Below, one piece after another: positions 1 through 12,269 of a stretch of DNA of 64,000 nucleotides. How positions within the stretch are numbered: the stretch's first letter is position 1; each line of letters starts with the position of its first letter. A program made the position numbers and the translations under genes. A model generated the notes under the pieces. It was not told where the DNA came from and made no database searches. It saw nothing but the letters and a program-made list of their open reading frames with translations. Source of the DNA: Actinostola sp. cb2023 (Eukaryota > Cnidaria > Anthozoa > Actiniaria > Actinostolidae); NCBI GenBank assembly GCA_033675265.1, contig JAUJYZ010001069.1, positions 1 to 64,000 on the forward strand. The letters are read 5' to 3'.

Positions 1-2740
1 TATTAGTAGTAGTGGTATAGTAGTGTTATTCAACCTTATCAGAGAGCTAGGGAACCATTTGATATTCATGTCCCGCACAAGGCCAACCACAAGATATTTT
101 CAATGGCTTTTGTAATTCCTTGGCACCTGAAATTCTATATAGTATAAACAGTGGAAATTTTAAAAATCTATTTTGAATGTTACCAGTTCATATAAACATA
201 TGTACATGTAGTTTGTCCCCACAGTGTTTACATAATAATTTTATTATCATCAATGAGAGGAATGTATCAACAGTCAGGCAGATTGTCGGTGGACCTTGTC
301 AGGCGACTGTTCAAAAACAACAGCCCATCACACCACCTATAGTACATTAAGATTCCCAGCAGTTAATTATGAATGAGTCAAATACAATTTTTAAAAACTC
401 ATGCCAGGAGTCAAAGAAGTTCAAAGAAAATATATGTTGTTCTTCAAACCATTTCTTTCGCGAAACAACAAAGTCATGTGCAAACCTCGTCACTGGTTAT
501 AATCTGCAAACAAATAAATATATTTGATCATGAATCTTGGCTTAAATTTTCCTCCCATGCACACAAATTTGAACGGGGCTTACGATGTCATGTCCCTCGA
601 CCCATAACCATCCATCTGATATGCTCCCAGTTTCTTTGACATCCCCAATCCAGGCTGTTTCCATGCCGAAACAGCACAAGACCTCGGACACAACCATTTG
701 CATAGCACACGTTTGGGGATGACTGATAGAAATTCAACATACATTGTAAAAACACACAATATATTTGAGTACCTGTTTTTTTTTTTTTTTAGTTAAAATC
801 CTGGCCCCAGTTTCAACTAGCCACCCCACCACCTTTTAGTGCAACCGGGTCTGGTAAAATAAAGCTTTTCCAGATTACTAGTGTATAGACACATATAATA
901 TTGCTAAACCATTCCCTCCCCCTACCATATATTTTTATAAGCCCCACCAAAAACTGGCTTGTAATGGGATATTTCACAGTAACTACATGTATCTGTTCAT
1001 TTCTTTAGACATGTTTATCATTGCTGTCTATTTTGGAGTCAATCATGTGGTATTAGGAGCAGCAGTTATATGTATGCTGTTACGTAAACAATAAGCAATC
1101 ATCTATCAAAAGTCAATCAGTATATACCTGAATCAAATGTTTTTTCACCAACTGCACCAATACATGCAGCTTCACATGCAGACGTGTACTGTTGTTTCTG
1201 TCAAGCCACTCGACAGAAAACCATGTACGAGGTCTAAGAAAAAGAAAGAGGGAAGGAAGGAAAGAGATGGAAAGAAGGGAGGAAGGAAAGAAATTTAAAT
1301 CAGTTTCTTCAATTATATATTCAATAGCAAATTTGTCTTCTTACCTCATGTTGACATAGTATTTTACAATGCTGCCTCCAGTCATCATTGGAGAGGTTAG
1401 CCACTTCAATTTATCCAGACAGAGGCATTCCACAGTCATTGTGGCACAATGCCCCCTGCCTGGCAAATGTAGGGTAGAGGATGCAATAAATGGTTTGTTG
1501 GCAGAATGTGCATTTGCCTCGGGTTTTTGACACCAAAAAAACTCACTAGGGATTGTAAAGATCCCTCTGTACAAAGGATAATTTGATCATTTTTGGATGC
1601 TGAGGTTGTTAATTGCTCCGTCCTCGGCACATAAAACGCTGACTTGATTTGTCTTGTATCTTTGCAGCTTGTTTATCTTGACGAGGAGTAGAGGGCAGAA
1701 AGTGGTGGAGTGCACAGAACATAATGAGAAAGGGGATTGAAAGAACCAGGTGTGGGCGGGCAATTCAGGTCTCTGCTGCGAAGGGGCGAAATTCGGAATG
1801 ATGTAGGCGAGTCAGTGGATGATATGGAGGATATGGAGTTGGCTTGATTTCAAGTAGTCGTACTCAAAGGCCAGAGAAGTGTTTCAATCAAGTCAGCATT
1901 CTGTGTCGAGGAGGATTTCTTGGACAACCCCAGCTTTTTCTTGCAAGTTTGCAATCGTTCTTTTATGCTCTGCAAGCGACTCTCTTCACCGAGGGGAAGT
2001 TCGATGTTCAAAGAGAAATTGAAGTCGCTTTTTCTTTCGTACATGTATGTTGCTGAGCCATGATGAACTTTAACAATTTATCTTACATGTCCATGTCATG
2101 TTGACGTGCAAAAAAAAAATACATTTGCAATCCTAAAGAATACGTTTGTTGTAAAATATATTCTCAACATAGGTCTCGAAACCTTACCTTTACTATGTCT
2201 ACCATAAAAGTACAGAGATGTACAAATGATCGACACATTACCTCATTATTCTGACAGTTCTTCGCCGACACTTCTTTGATCTTCTCGACTAGCTGGATGG
2301 TTTGTTATAATAATATACCAAAGTGGGCGCATAATTTTAGATACGAAACTGCATATAGACTGCATACACTTTATGACAGGAACATGTGGGCTCATATATT
2401 TCCAGTTCACTGGAAATAGGACAGGGATACCAAGTATCGAAGAAGACAGCTTATGAGTTGTCGGCGCGAAAATTCAAACATCGCGCAGTTTGCCGTGTTC
2501 AATATCGGGGAAAAAACATTCATTCTCAGAAAGATTACATCAAAACTACATGTGAAGGAAAAGAAAAGCAATTGTAACACAGTTTTACGTTGTTTTATGT
2601 CATTTTTTCTATGAAATTCTCTAGCTCCTTTACAAACCTTTGCACACGTTTGACAGCCGCCATATTGAAACTCATTATTAATCACAAATTGTGGGCGGAG
2701 CGATCACGCAAGACGCCCTTTTTATAGCGCGTCTTCGTGT
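1..2740 (-). mobile_element. 5' part of Kolobok-like TTAA transposon (left-arm copy)
   Basis: This is the mirror copy of 51,127-53,804. Its terminus at 2,740 reads ACACGAAGACGCGC on the minus strand and is followed by TTAA at 2,741-2,744, where it enters BEL sequence. The distal part lies beyond the window start. Transposase exon remnants are on the minus strand, for example around 1,341-1,574, where the frame reads through the GHCATMTVECLC stretch, and around 1,850-2,044. Many single-base indels relative to the right copy disrupt the exons. Confidence 0.75.
1341..2052 (-). pseudogene. Kolobok-like transposase, N-terminal exon remnant (left arm)
   Basis: This corresponds to the 51,802-52,516 exon of the right arm. 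At 1,850-2,044 the frame encodes the lysine-rich start with the LPLGEESRLQSIKERLQ motif. At 1,341-1,574 it encodes the exon end, with the MMTGGSIVKYYVNM motif just before a GTAAG donor. The two parts lie in different frames, so the copy is broken by indels. Smaller remnants of later exons continue towards position 1. Confidence 0.6.
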
Positions 2741-2885
2741 TTAACACTAGTTCTTCATTCTTAGCTGAAACATGACTTTCGTCAGCTTGGATACCGATTG
2801 ACTCAAGACTCAAAACTTCTGAAGGGTATCATTCAATGATAATCAGGACTAACCTTGATATGCATAGAAACAGTACATTCTTGAT

Positions 2886-2891
2886 CATGAC
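2886..2891. other. Empty Polinton target site (single GTCATG)
   Basis: CATGAC here is the reverse complement of GTCATG. The flanks on either side match the sequences left of 25,584 and right of 50,979 exactly where the Polinton is inserted in the other arm. Only one copy of the 6-mer is present and no element scar is visible. This is the pre-insertion state rather than an excision footprint. Confidence 0.92.
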
Positions 2892-4715
2892 CACCAGTGG
2901 GTCCACAGAAGATCCATCCTAAAGTCGATCTAACAGCAATTGGCTGAGATGGGCCACCTTTCACTATGTCTCTTGTTATGACCCCCCAAAATAGTGTCAT
3001 AGAAATCTAAACCAATGAGCACATCAATCGTTTGTTCATCTCTTGGGAACTCCTCAGGAAACTTGATGTCTTTGAGATGAGACCACTGCGTAGGGCAGAC
3101 TTCAATAGCATCAGCAGGACAGCAAATGACTTAGCTGTGAGTGCTTCATCATCACGACGCAGTCCAGGGTTTTCAACAGGGCTAGTGTGAAGGCAATCTT
3201 TTGTCTGAGTGAGATTTTCTCCTGAATTCCACCAAATCCTGAAACTGATATCCTTATGTCTTTCCTTCAAGACAAGGTCTTCAGCGATGCTTTGCCTGAT
3301 GAATGACGTTTGTGAACCTGGATCAAGGAAACACCTCACAACTCTAGTATTTCCATTAGCTCCACATAGAATTGCTGGTACAGTTTGCAAGATCACTTTC
3401 CAATACCTCCTGTTGCAATCGAACTGGCAACTACATTGGTAGAAGATGTTGACCCTGACAGAGATGAACGGGTGTCAGACTTAGATTGATCCATATGAAG
3501 AAGACTGTTATGACGACCTTGGCAGTACTTGCACAAAGGCTTTTGACACTTGTCTGCCATATGACCAGCCTCTAAACACAGGAAGCACAGACCTTTGGAA
3601 CCATCTTTTCGAAATCTTTCTCTAACAGTCAATGTCAAGAAGCTAACACATGAGTAGACATTATGATTCTTCTGGCACACTGAACAGGCTTTCTCTACTA
3701 GCAGTTGAAGTCGACGAACACAATGCGGATGTTGAAGGTCTTCGTTTGGGGAATCCACCCTTTCCGCTTTCTCTGAAAGTCAGACTTGGTTCTACTGGAG
3801 ATGACTGAGAAGTAGATTCTTTAGCTATGATAACTTGCTCCAAAAGTTAAGCAAAGTTTTCACTGGTATGCAGTCCTCCTTATTGTCACCGATTTCAAGC
3901 TCCCACTTTTTCACAACTCTTTTGGGTAACTTGTCAACAATAAGTGGAACCAGAACAGGGGCTAGAGTTTCTGCTTTGAACTTGTCTCCCATAGATTCAA
4001 CAGAACGGATGTTCCAACCACCTTGTCATAAACTTTCTCATAGATGTTGCATTGTCAGATGCTAACCGATTTTCGTGAATCATACTCTTTATGTGTACAT
4101 CTAAAATCAGCCTTGATTTTCCAAATCGCTGTTCCAGAGTTTCTAAGACTGGTTTATAATTCGCTTCAACGACAGAGAATCCTTTCACTGCCTCTGCTGC
4201 TGATCCTCTCAATGATCTCATGGTATATTCCAACTTCTGGACATCCGCTAAAGAGGTATTCTCTATTATAGATACTTTCAGCGACTGATAATAAGGTTGC
4301 CATGTCAAAATATCTCCATCAAAGGTAGGAAGCTCAATCTTAGGAAGCTTGACTTGAACATTAGTAGAAGACGGAGACGACTTGTTGACTCCACTTGAGC
4401 TGACAGGTTGACTGGTTTCTTTGGGCTTCAAGTACACAGTCATTTTAGCCATGCAATCCAGTACCCTCATTTCATACTCATGATGGTCTTTACATTCTTT
4501 ATCTATGTCTCTGTCTTCCAAAAAGATACCAAGCGATGTTTGAAGATCCTGCAAATCCTTCCATTTATTAGATAAACTATCTTCAAAACTTGAACTCCTG
4601 CATAATTATCCTCGCCCTCCGTAGACAAGGTTTCATCCACAGACTTTAACGTGTCCGTTAGAGATTTCCTCAGAAAACGTCTCTTTTTCTTGATAGCTTC
4701 CAAGCCTTCGGCCAT
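2892..4715 (-). pseudogene. BEL/Pao gag-protease region (left arm), frameshifted
   Basis: Translation starts at ATG 4,715 and is split into frames at 4,503-4,715, 3,997-4,554, 3,661-3,843, 3,393-3,758 and 3,007-3,396. It carries the BEL-type gag core (LPKIELPTFDGD motif), two Cys/His knuckle clusters (CFLCLEAGHMADKC and CKYC), and an aspartic-protease-like stretch around the CFLDPGSQTSFI motif. The right arm carries the same gene with different breaks. Confidence 0.85.
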
Positions 4716-5250
4716 TTTAGCACAATGAGAGACGAATTAGGCAATAATCTTCAATATTTTCTTCAATATTCACGATGAGAACAACTTTTGGATGAGAACA
4801 ACTTCTCGTTTGTCGCCAGTCGACGGTTTTGGCGCCAATCGCCAATGAATGCTTCGAAGCTTTTTCAAATAAATTTAATACATGGAGGATCAACACTCCT
4901 TGACTTAACACAGTAGTGGCGCCGAATCGCCAAGTTAGAGCCACAAATTTCACAGATAAACACGAGGAAGACCAACTCTTCTTCGATTTCAATCTTGACT
5001 CAGTTAACTTCAATGGCGCCGAATCGCCAAGCCGTAAATTTCACAACTAAACACGAGGAGACCAACTCTCCTTAGTTGAATTCTTCAATGAACAATAACA
5101 ATTCCAATACTCCAGATGAACTTTCAAACATCTAGACATTCACAGATCCACTGATCCGGCTCGAAGGACCATGTAATTTCAGGTTTTTTACTCGACATTT
5201 TTCCAAACACGTTTTACATACGTCGGGTCAGTCCAAGTGCGCCTGCGATA
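4716..5250 (-). other. BEL leader, primer-binding site and LTR remainder (left arm)
   Basis: On the minus strand this holds the end of the interrupted 5' LTR (from TA at 5,249-5,250), the primer-binding-like string TGGTCCTTCGAGCCGGAT, and the untranslated leader. The leader has repeated GGCGCC-containing segments (three runs near GGCGATTCGGCGCC). No other gene was seen. Confidence 0.65.
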
Positions 5251-5372
5251 CTACGGATTTCATCGAAGTGTGGCACACCCTAATAAAATGTCCGTTAAAT
5301 TGTGTGCCAGACGTCTGCGACTCCGCTCACTCGGGTTCATGTTTTTCTCTGCATTCCTTTCTCGTACGAAGT

Positions 5373-6450
5373 ATGATGGATGTTAGTCAGCTCGGACGTG
5401 TATATACTAAAGGAAAGCCTCTAGGAAATGATTTTCGATCCCTAGTTATAGACGAGATTGTCGAAAGTGGGCGGGGATATTGTGACTGGATTTTTTTCCT
5501 GGAAATTTCGCAGCCATTGCAAGAAAATTGAAGTTAAAGAGAGACACAGTAATCAAGATTTGGAGAAATTTTTGCATAACTGGCAACGAACTGCGCTCAA
5601 AGTCCAAAGCAAGTGGCGTAAAAAATCTCCAAACATGATCTTGAATTCATAGAGTTTTTAAAAACAGATAGACCTTCATTGACTTCAGGCGAATTATTGA
5701 AGGAGATCAACGAGTACTGTAACATTCCTAGTGGTACAAACAACGTAGCGATAAATCGCGCGGTGAGAACATGGATGCACGACGGGCAGTGGTCACGAAA
5801 GAAAATGGTTCGGCCAGCTGCTGAAAAGTTCACTCCTGCTAACATAGCTTACTGTCAGGCATATGTGGACTATATTTCAACTATAGACCCATACCGTCTC
5901 AAGTTTTTTGATGAGAGTGGTTTTAAGCTACCTAATGTTGCGAATCCTAGTTACGGACATTCACTGGTTGGAACTCGCTGTGTCGAAATTTTTCGAAATG
6001 CACAGTCGCCAAATATCACACTGAATCTCCTCTGGCGTGGACAACCTCATGTATGCTAACACAGTCAGAGGAGCTACAGATACTCTCAAGTTCTTAGAAT
6101 TTTTTCATGAAGCCTCGCAAAACTTTCAGCCCGATGGACTGCCCATTTTAGAATATGGCGATCACATTATTATGGATAACTGTGCTACACACCGTTTTCA
6201 AGGTGGCCAGATTCTGGGTGAATGGCTAGATGACATTGGTTGCGTTCTTATTTACCTGCCTACGTACTCTCCAGAACTTAACCCTATAGAATTAGTGTTT
6301 AATAAGCTAAAGACTATTTTGCATAGAGTGGACTACCGTGATCTTCTCAGGGACAATTTGCATGTGGCGGTATACGAAGCTCTCAAACAAATCACCACAA
6401 CTGATATGCATGGTTTCTATGAATGTGTAAATTATATACATTTTCGCTAA
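5373..6450 (+). pseudogene. DD37E Tc1/mariner-like transposase (left arm), frameshifted
   Basis: An N-terminal helix-turn-helix region follows ATG 5,373, with breaks near 5,460-5,650. A paired-like segment and the DDE domain lie at 5,679-6,450. Catalytic residues are visible: Asp in KFFDESGF, Asp in IIMDNCATHR, and Glu in SPELNPIELVFNKLK. Thirty-seven residues separate the last two, hence DD37E. A further frame break lies at about 6,037-6,059. The same breaks occur in the right arm, so they predate the duplication or are shared alleles. Confidence 0.8.
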
Positions 6451-6680
6451 AGAATTTTCATTTGCAGCGCTGGGAAATTTAAATCAATAAAGCACCCAAA
6501 TAATCAATTCGTGTTATATTCTCGTCACTGTACCGCGCGCGCCGCGGCAAAACTGAGACATCAATTATATTTCAGTCAGGTCAATTTTATCAATTTGTTT
6601 ATTTGAACAGAACAGTATTTGAACAACTCAACAGAACAGTATTTGAACTAAACATTAAACATGATCAGAGTATTTCATTT

Positions 6681-7917
6681 TTAAACGTCGTCTAGAAATG
6701 TTGCAGCTTGAAAAAGCAGATCAAGGCCTTCAAATTCATCGCTCGAATCTGAACATACCGTACGGGTGGCTGCTTGGGAAACACTTTGCTGTCGAGACCA
6801 CAATGAATTTGGTACAGTTCCTTTGCCGGGAAATTTCACTCCCTTTTTCTCCCACAGATCCTTTACTGGATGGACACGATTTTGAATGTTAGGCGAATCC
6901 TGTAAAATATCAAAATTATCGTTATACGTTTTGAACAATTTCGGTATTTCTGCTTTTGCAGGAACTTTCCCATGACAAATCCGTTCAAGTTTTCGAATGT
7001 CAGAGTTTACCAGCAACCAATTTGGGACGGAGTGACCTTGTAGTGTAGGGCGTAAATATCTTTTGGGATCAGAGTTGATAAGATCACTTTGGACTTGAGC
7101 GGCAAAAGTGTTCTTTACTGATTTATATGCTTCTTCCTTACTCTTGATATCTTGTTCAATTTTGGTTAACTTGACTTTCAAAGCCTTTAACTCATCCTTT
7201 TGATCCTTTAGATATTTATTTTCCTCTGGGTGGCGTTTTATATCCCCACATATTGTGGCAGAAATACAAGTTGCGAAAGTACATCTTGTTCGATTGTGCC
7301 CGCCAGTGTGACATTTTGTACACAAAGACGCGCCTTGAATGGAATTCCTTACTGCTCTCTCGAAGGGACTCGAAGCTTTGTTCTAGCTCCCGCAACTCGT
7401 GCTCTTTCTTGGCCACTTTGCTCTGTAGTTCTCTTTTGTCTGTCTGCAACTTGTCAAACAATTTCTGAGTAGGAGTAACATAAACATTAACTGTACTTGC
7501 AGGTTTGTAATCTAGTCGACTTCGAGAGCGTTTCTTTATCTTGACCGGCGAAGGAGAGTGAATTCGCTTGCCAGTATCAGAAGGAAGAACTTGTTTGTAG
7601 GCAGGAGAAACAATGTTTGAGACCTTTAGAGTGATACGAAGAATGTTATCCCTTTCAGGGACTACTTGAGCGGTCTCAACCATATCTATGAACGAATCCA
7701 TGTCCTCTTGACTGAGATCGATCCAGTCGAGTGAGCGGTCGAGATACTTCATTTTCATACAGGGAAAGCCGCCGCATTTCTGTTGAAGACGTTCAACCAG
7801 AGTTTCCACATTCAAGAAATTCATTTCATCTTGTTCTATGTAGAACTTTGTCCACTTTTCCTCACTTCTAGAGCATCCATACTCAACTTTGAATTCGTAC
7901 CTTCTCGAAGCCGCCAT
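6681..7917 (-). pseudogene. Accessory PB1-like/zinc-knuckle protein of the Tc1-like element (left arm)
   Basis: The gene starts at ATG 7,917 and points towards the transposase gene. Its first frame (7,216-7,917) has a PB1-like N-terminal fold by pattern, a basic segment KIKKRSRSR and a coiled coil. Its second frame (to 6,681) has a CCHC-type knuckle (CTKCHTGGHNRTRC), a lysine-rich coiled coil and an acidic C-terminus. The frame change near 7,330 is present in both arms, so it could be a shared mutation, a small intron or a programmed shift. Function is unknown; nucleic-acid binding is inferred from the knuckle. Confidence 0.65.
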
Positions 7918-8017
7918 ATGTCTCGTCTAACAAGAAATGTGAGTCCGTGAGAAAGGAATGCAGAGAAAAAAAACATGAACCCGAGTGGGCGGAGTCGCAG
8001 ACGTCTGGCACACAATT

Positions 8018-9156
8018 GGCCATTACAAAAAAGAGCAGGGGACTGGGACCAAGTCCGTAAAACTAATTCAATAAGAAACTAGCAAAAGTGGGCATCATTT
8101 TCAGAGAGAGCAGACCAAACTTAGCTAATCTGGAAAGTTTGGTGAACTTTGGCTTAATATTGACGATGCTAGAGGGCATCAAAGATGTACATTTTCCCAT
8201 ACAAACTCTCTATTTTTTTACGTTGTCTACCCATTCTCGTACCCAGAGCCCGCTCGTCATTTGGTTTGTCGCTGGCTCTGGGAAACCCTGTTGCTCGGTC
8301 GTCAAATTTTGACGACCAAGTCGTCAGAGCGCATGCTCATACTAAAGACCGCTGAGAGCGGGTACTGTGGAAGAGTCTACTGGCTACGTAGTATTTACGT
8401 TGGTTTGAATATTCAAACTAACAAGTACACAAGTTTGTACATTTATCTTCGTGTAGCCGTTTAAAATCCCTTCGACGTTCATCACCGGTTCTTCTCTGGC
8501 TCTGTTGCGGTAAACGGGCTGGACGATAAATACATGTTCTAATATAATCTTGCATGTGAACCTTCCTGTCTTCCGCTTTGTTATTGTTTCTCTTGAATTA
8601 TAAAAATATTCCTTTGAATACTCGAAGCGAGTACGATCGATTGTGTCTGTAGCCGTTACTTTACTTTTATAATTTATGTATTGTTAGATCCCCCTTTACG
8701 AATTCAGATCAATTTATGTCTACACAGTCACTCTCATTTCCATAGCTTTATAATTCAATAACGGAATACCATTGTATGAAAATACAACCGTCGCTGTCAT
8801 TCCTTTCGTTCGCCTTGCAAGTTTGAATCTTTGTTGATCTCATGAACCAATCAAATACGATCAGTCATTGTTGATTTCATCAGCCAATGAAATTCGCTAA
8901 AATTTCAGGGATTCCCAGAGCCAGCGACAAACCAAATGACGAGCGGGCTCTGGGTACGAGAATGGTTGTCTACCCAAACCATACATTCACTGTAAAATTT
9001 CAAAATTTTATAATTCCGACAGAATTCACTCAAATCACATCAAACTTTGCACATATGATAATTACAACATGTTGTTTCATGTCATAAACTTAATTTCGTA
9101 AATACATTAATTATAAGAAACTCGCTCCCAGTCCCCTGCTCTTTTTTGTAATGGGC
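8018..9156. mobile_element. MITE A (left arm), TSD AATT
   Basis: It starts GGCCATTACAAAAAAGAGCA and ends in the near-inverse TGCTCTTTTTTGTAATGGGC. It is flanked by AATT (8,014-8,017 and 9,157-9,160) and sits in the Tc1-like terminal repeat. Its length is inflated by nested MITE B. It encodes no convincing protein. Confidence 0.85.
8232..8964. mobile_element. MITE B (left arm) nested in MITE A, about 10-bp TSD
   Basis: The ends CATTCTCGTACCCAGAGCCC and GGGCTCTGGGTACGAGAATG are inverted repeats of about 50 bp, flanked by GTTGTCTACC on both sides (8,222-8,231 and 8,965-8,974). A long terminal repeat with a 9-10-bp duplication suits a Mutator-like non-autonomous element. The small ORFs inside look non-coding. 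Confidence 0.85.
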
Positions 9157-9247
9157 AATTTAACGGACGTTTTGTTAGGGTGTGCCACACTTCGATGAAA
9201 TTCGTAGTACTAATTTACAAGCGGTATGCTAATTTACGTTCAGAACA

Positions 9248-10050
9248 ATCACTATCATCGCCGAGGTCCCATACAGCCGCAATTTATCGGAAATCCTCGA
9301 CTAATACCTTTATAAGCTCATGAGATATAACTTATAAAAAAAGTGTCTCCGTTTATCGATAAATTAACCTGTTGCAAAAACTGGAAAACACTTTACAAAA
9401 CAAGTTATAACTTTCGAAGGAAATTGAATATTAAAATTCGGAGACACCTTTTGAAGAATATTTATCTGACAAAGTGTCTGCCAAATGTCAGCTAAATCGG
9501 ATAAAATCCCTTTGACCCGGAACTCAAAATGTGCGCTTGATTCATAGCTATTTTGTTGGTTTCCGAAATAAAAGGCAAAAGAGTTTTCAAGTCAAGTGGG
9601 GCCTTTGTTTACACAAGCGTGGATAATACCTGATAAATACCTGATGACATATGAATGGCATTCATAAGTAGATCCTTACAGTATGTAGCGTTCTAAACAC
9701 AACGAGGCAGCAAAACAAAGTTACTGTTGGCGGAAAATACGAGCACTTTGACCGTGTGTGGGTTAGCATCGATATTCAAGGATGTTTTGAGTGAGCAGTT
9801 ACGATTTGTGGATACTTTCTTCGCATCTGAATCTTTGTGGAAAGTCTGTTGCGTGAGTGCTGTTGACAGCTTGCTTGTCAACATCTTTTTGCATCAAATG
9901 AAATCCAAAATTCGTTTTTTGATTCTAACTTTTTAGGAAAAAAATATTTTTAGATTCTGTTTTTTGGAGATGATAGATAATATTCAATTTGATTTGATTG
10001 TCAAAAAAAAATCAAAAAACCGGTGGTTTGAAAGGTTTTTTGGGGTACCC
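9248..10050. other. Non-coding flank of the BEL insertion (left arm)
   Basis: AT-rich sequence without convincing genes. A 69-aa open frame (9,727-9,936, +) and an overlapping 63-aa frame on the other strand are conserved in the right arm only because that arm is a copy. Neither has a recognisable domain. Confidence 0.5.
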
Positions 10051-10514
10051 TAGCCTGCGAATACAGCCGCTTTTTTACGCTCGCCACAGGGGTCTACCGA
10101 AAGAAGCGTCTGCGGAGTGAGGCCCAAATTCCTGTACTGTGACGTCATTTTGGACCCGATTCTGGTCAAAGAAGCTGATTGGTCAGCTTGCTGGTAATCG
10201 CATTATTTGCATAAATTAAACTCAACGACCTGAACAAAATATTACAATGTCGAGCCGTGGGCGATTGTATCGGACTTATCATATGCACAGATGAATAAAA
10301 TCATGTTCTACAATAATTTTGATTGCCGAATCAACAAACTCAGGCCGTTTGGAATTAGTGTTCACAACATGAGCGGCTGTGTTGTATCAGATTTACAACA
10401 CGAGCTGTCATGACCTCAGAGGTCACAGTACAGGAATTTGGGCCTCACTCCGCAGACGCTTCTTTCGGGAGACCCCTGTGGCGAGCGTAAAAAAGCGGCT
10501 GTATTCGCAGGCTA
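10051..10514. mobile_element. MITE C (left arm), 9-bp TSD GGGGTACCC
   Basis: The ends TAGCCTGCGAATACAGCCGC and GCGGCTGTATTCGCAGGCTA form terminal inverted repeats of about 100 bp. GGGGTACCC flanks both sides (10,042-10,050 and 10,515-10,523). A 9-bp duplication and long terminal repeats suggest a Mutator-like MITE. No gene is inside. Confidence 0.85.
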
Positions 10515-10523
10515 GGGGTACCC

Positions 10524-11927
10524 TGATACCTTAATATTACAGTAAAAATGTGCAAAAGATATATAAAAGTCAGATATATCATCATAGAGCATTATATCTG
10601 TGAAAAAGTACTAATTATTTAGAATGTACATGTATATGTTTTTTATCATGTAATTAAATAGCACCACATCTTTCAATTAATATAATCTCGGTAGGATGGT
10701 TTTCACTATTTTGAAAAAAATAATAACAATTACTCTAAACGTTTTCGTTTTGTTTCACAAGTACTCTAAGGTAAAACAATAAGTGAAAATGTTCATTCTT
10801 CTTTTTGTTGTTTGTCTCTTTATTCATTAGAAGATTTACAAAACACTTTCAAAGTTTCACTTTCAAAGCTGTTTCTTCCACGTAATTGGATTTTTTAATG
10901 TCCAAGCTTTCGGGTTCCTGGCCCATCATCAGGGATTGAATGGATTTTTTTACGAAACTCACGCAGAGTCTCTACCAAATAAGGCATTCTTGTTCTTTGC
11001 AATTTCCCATGCTTCCGTCCATTTCCTTCTGACCCAGAAAGATTCATTTGCAAGGATCTTCAAAGTTATTTGAAATTTCACAATGAAAATTTAGTCACAT
11101 CACTTAACCGTAGAACATATCTCCCTCTGGTCATTTTCTGTACTTCTTCACATAAGCACGGTAAAGCGATGTACTATATCTATAAAGCGACAGGGTTATG
11201 ACAGGTTGTTTAAAAAAAAAAACACACAACGCTTGGACATCTTTGGACACAAACAACCCGATCGGGTATTTGCAAACAGCGTTTAAGGTCATGTAGATTT
11301 CTTTTGGCAAACCGAATCTCAACTCGACAAGTACATTCCTCATCACACATATATAAAATTTAATTTGTTGAATTTCTAGTAAGGAAAAGCAGGCTTGGTT
11401 GAATTGTCGAATGTAGAATAGAAGCGCAAATTCTACATAATATATAACTATTATAGCATGAGCTAAGACTATAGCATTACGACCTCCCAAGCATGGAAAC
11501 GAGGCTGGGCTGGGAGAGTGGAGGAGTGGAGTAGATGTTTAAGCCAGTCCAACAGGATTTGTTGTTGGAAGCGATGACAAAATATTTTTGTTGGTTATGT
11601 TTTTTTTAGCCAAAAGGATTTTTTAACATAATATTTTGTAATATATAGTATATGTATTTTTTTAACAAAAATATTTTTTTAATACATTGTACAAATGCAT
11701 TTAATAAATAATATATCTATAATTTTGTTCGTAGTGGTATAATAAATCCTAATAATAATATGTCTATGAATATACATTTCTTAAAACTTTGTATGTTTAA
11801 AATGCTTTTAATAAAGCTAAATTTGATAATTTAAATATAAAATTACATAAAAATACATTTATACAATCAATATAAATTAGTAGAATTCCTGTATGATCAT
11901 TTAAACATTGTTATCTTTATCATAGTT
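10524..11927. other. AT-rich non-coding spacer (left arm)
   Basis: There are runs of A/T and short inverted stretches such as the ACAAAATATT/AATATTTTGT types near 11,580-11,720. A 119-aa frame at 11,131-11,490 (-) is rich in Phe/Ile/Tyr with no domain and is probably chance. Nothing else is supportable. Confidence 0.5.
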
Positions 11928-12269
11928 TTATATATGAAAAAAAGATGAAAGAAACCTGAACTCATTGCTTAAAGCGCCTATCACCCATAGGTACACGAGG
12001 GGCACTTCGAAAGAAATGCCATCATTGGAAGGGTCATCTTCACCTCTACTCCACACCTCATCAAAACAAACAACATAGAAACCCCACATGATCATCACAT
12101 TCACACATTTCTGTCCCCGCGACCACCAATGAGAAACACCACCATCCTCCCACATTTGACTGATACGTTTACACTCAAAATCACTACCAATAACAGACAA
12201 CAAAACAAGATCCCCACAATCAATATCAACCATTAAAGGGAAAGTGTATTCCCCTTGCCACCCATCATA
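11928..12269 (-). pseudogene. Relic ORF with a GDLVLL motif, 3' part (left arm)
   Basis: A 101-aa frame (11,928-12,233) begins VDIDCGDLVLLSV and continues Trp-rich. It is the downstream half of a coding relic interrupted by the pogo-like MITE at 12,270. The upstream half, with GKRV.HK and W.LWTV motifs, lies at about 12,802-12,960. The pattern suggests a small chromo/tudor-like module of unknown origin. Confidence in function is low. Confidence 0.4.

Larger units (their letters stand above)
5251..9207 (+). mobile_element. DD37E Tc1/mariner-like transposon (left arm), inserted at TA in the BEL LTR
   Basis: The termini read CTACGGATTTCATCG at the left and its near-inverse CGATGAAATTCGTAG at the right, flanked by TA (5,249-5,250 and 9,208-9,209). 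The terminal inverted repeats are long, continuing over the TGGCACACCCTAA and TCTGCGACTCCG segments; the distal one is split by MITE A. The element encodes two convergent genes, transposase (+) and a zinc-knuckle protein (-). Confidence 0.85.
2741..9247 (-). mobile_element. BEL/Pao retrotransposon fragment (left arm) with nested insertions
   Basis: On the minus strand this is the 5' LTR start (TGTTCTGAACG at 9,247), then a nested Tc1-like element (5,251-9,207), then the rest of the LTR, the primer site, gag, protease and the beginning of pol. The Kolobok TTAA junction at 2,741 ends it. The 5-bp flank GTGAT (9,248-9,252 on the minus strand) is the same as in the right arm. It lacks RT onward within this window. 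Confidence 0.8.

Noticed and set aside
9727..9936. 69-aa ORF conserved in both arms
   Set aside because: The conservation only reflects the recent inverted duplication; an equally open 63-aa frame exists on the other strand and no domain is visible.
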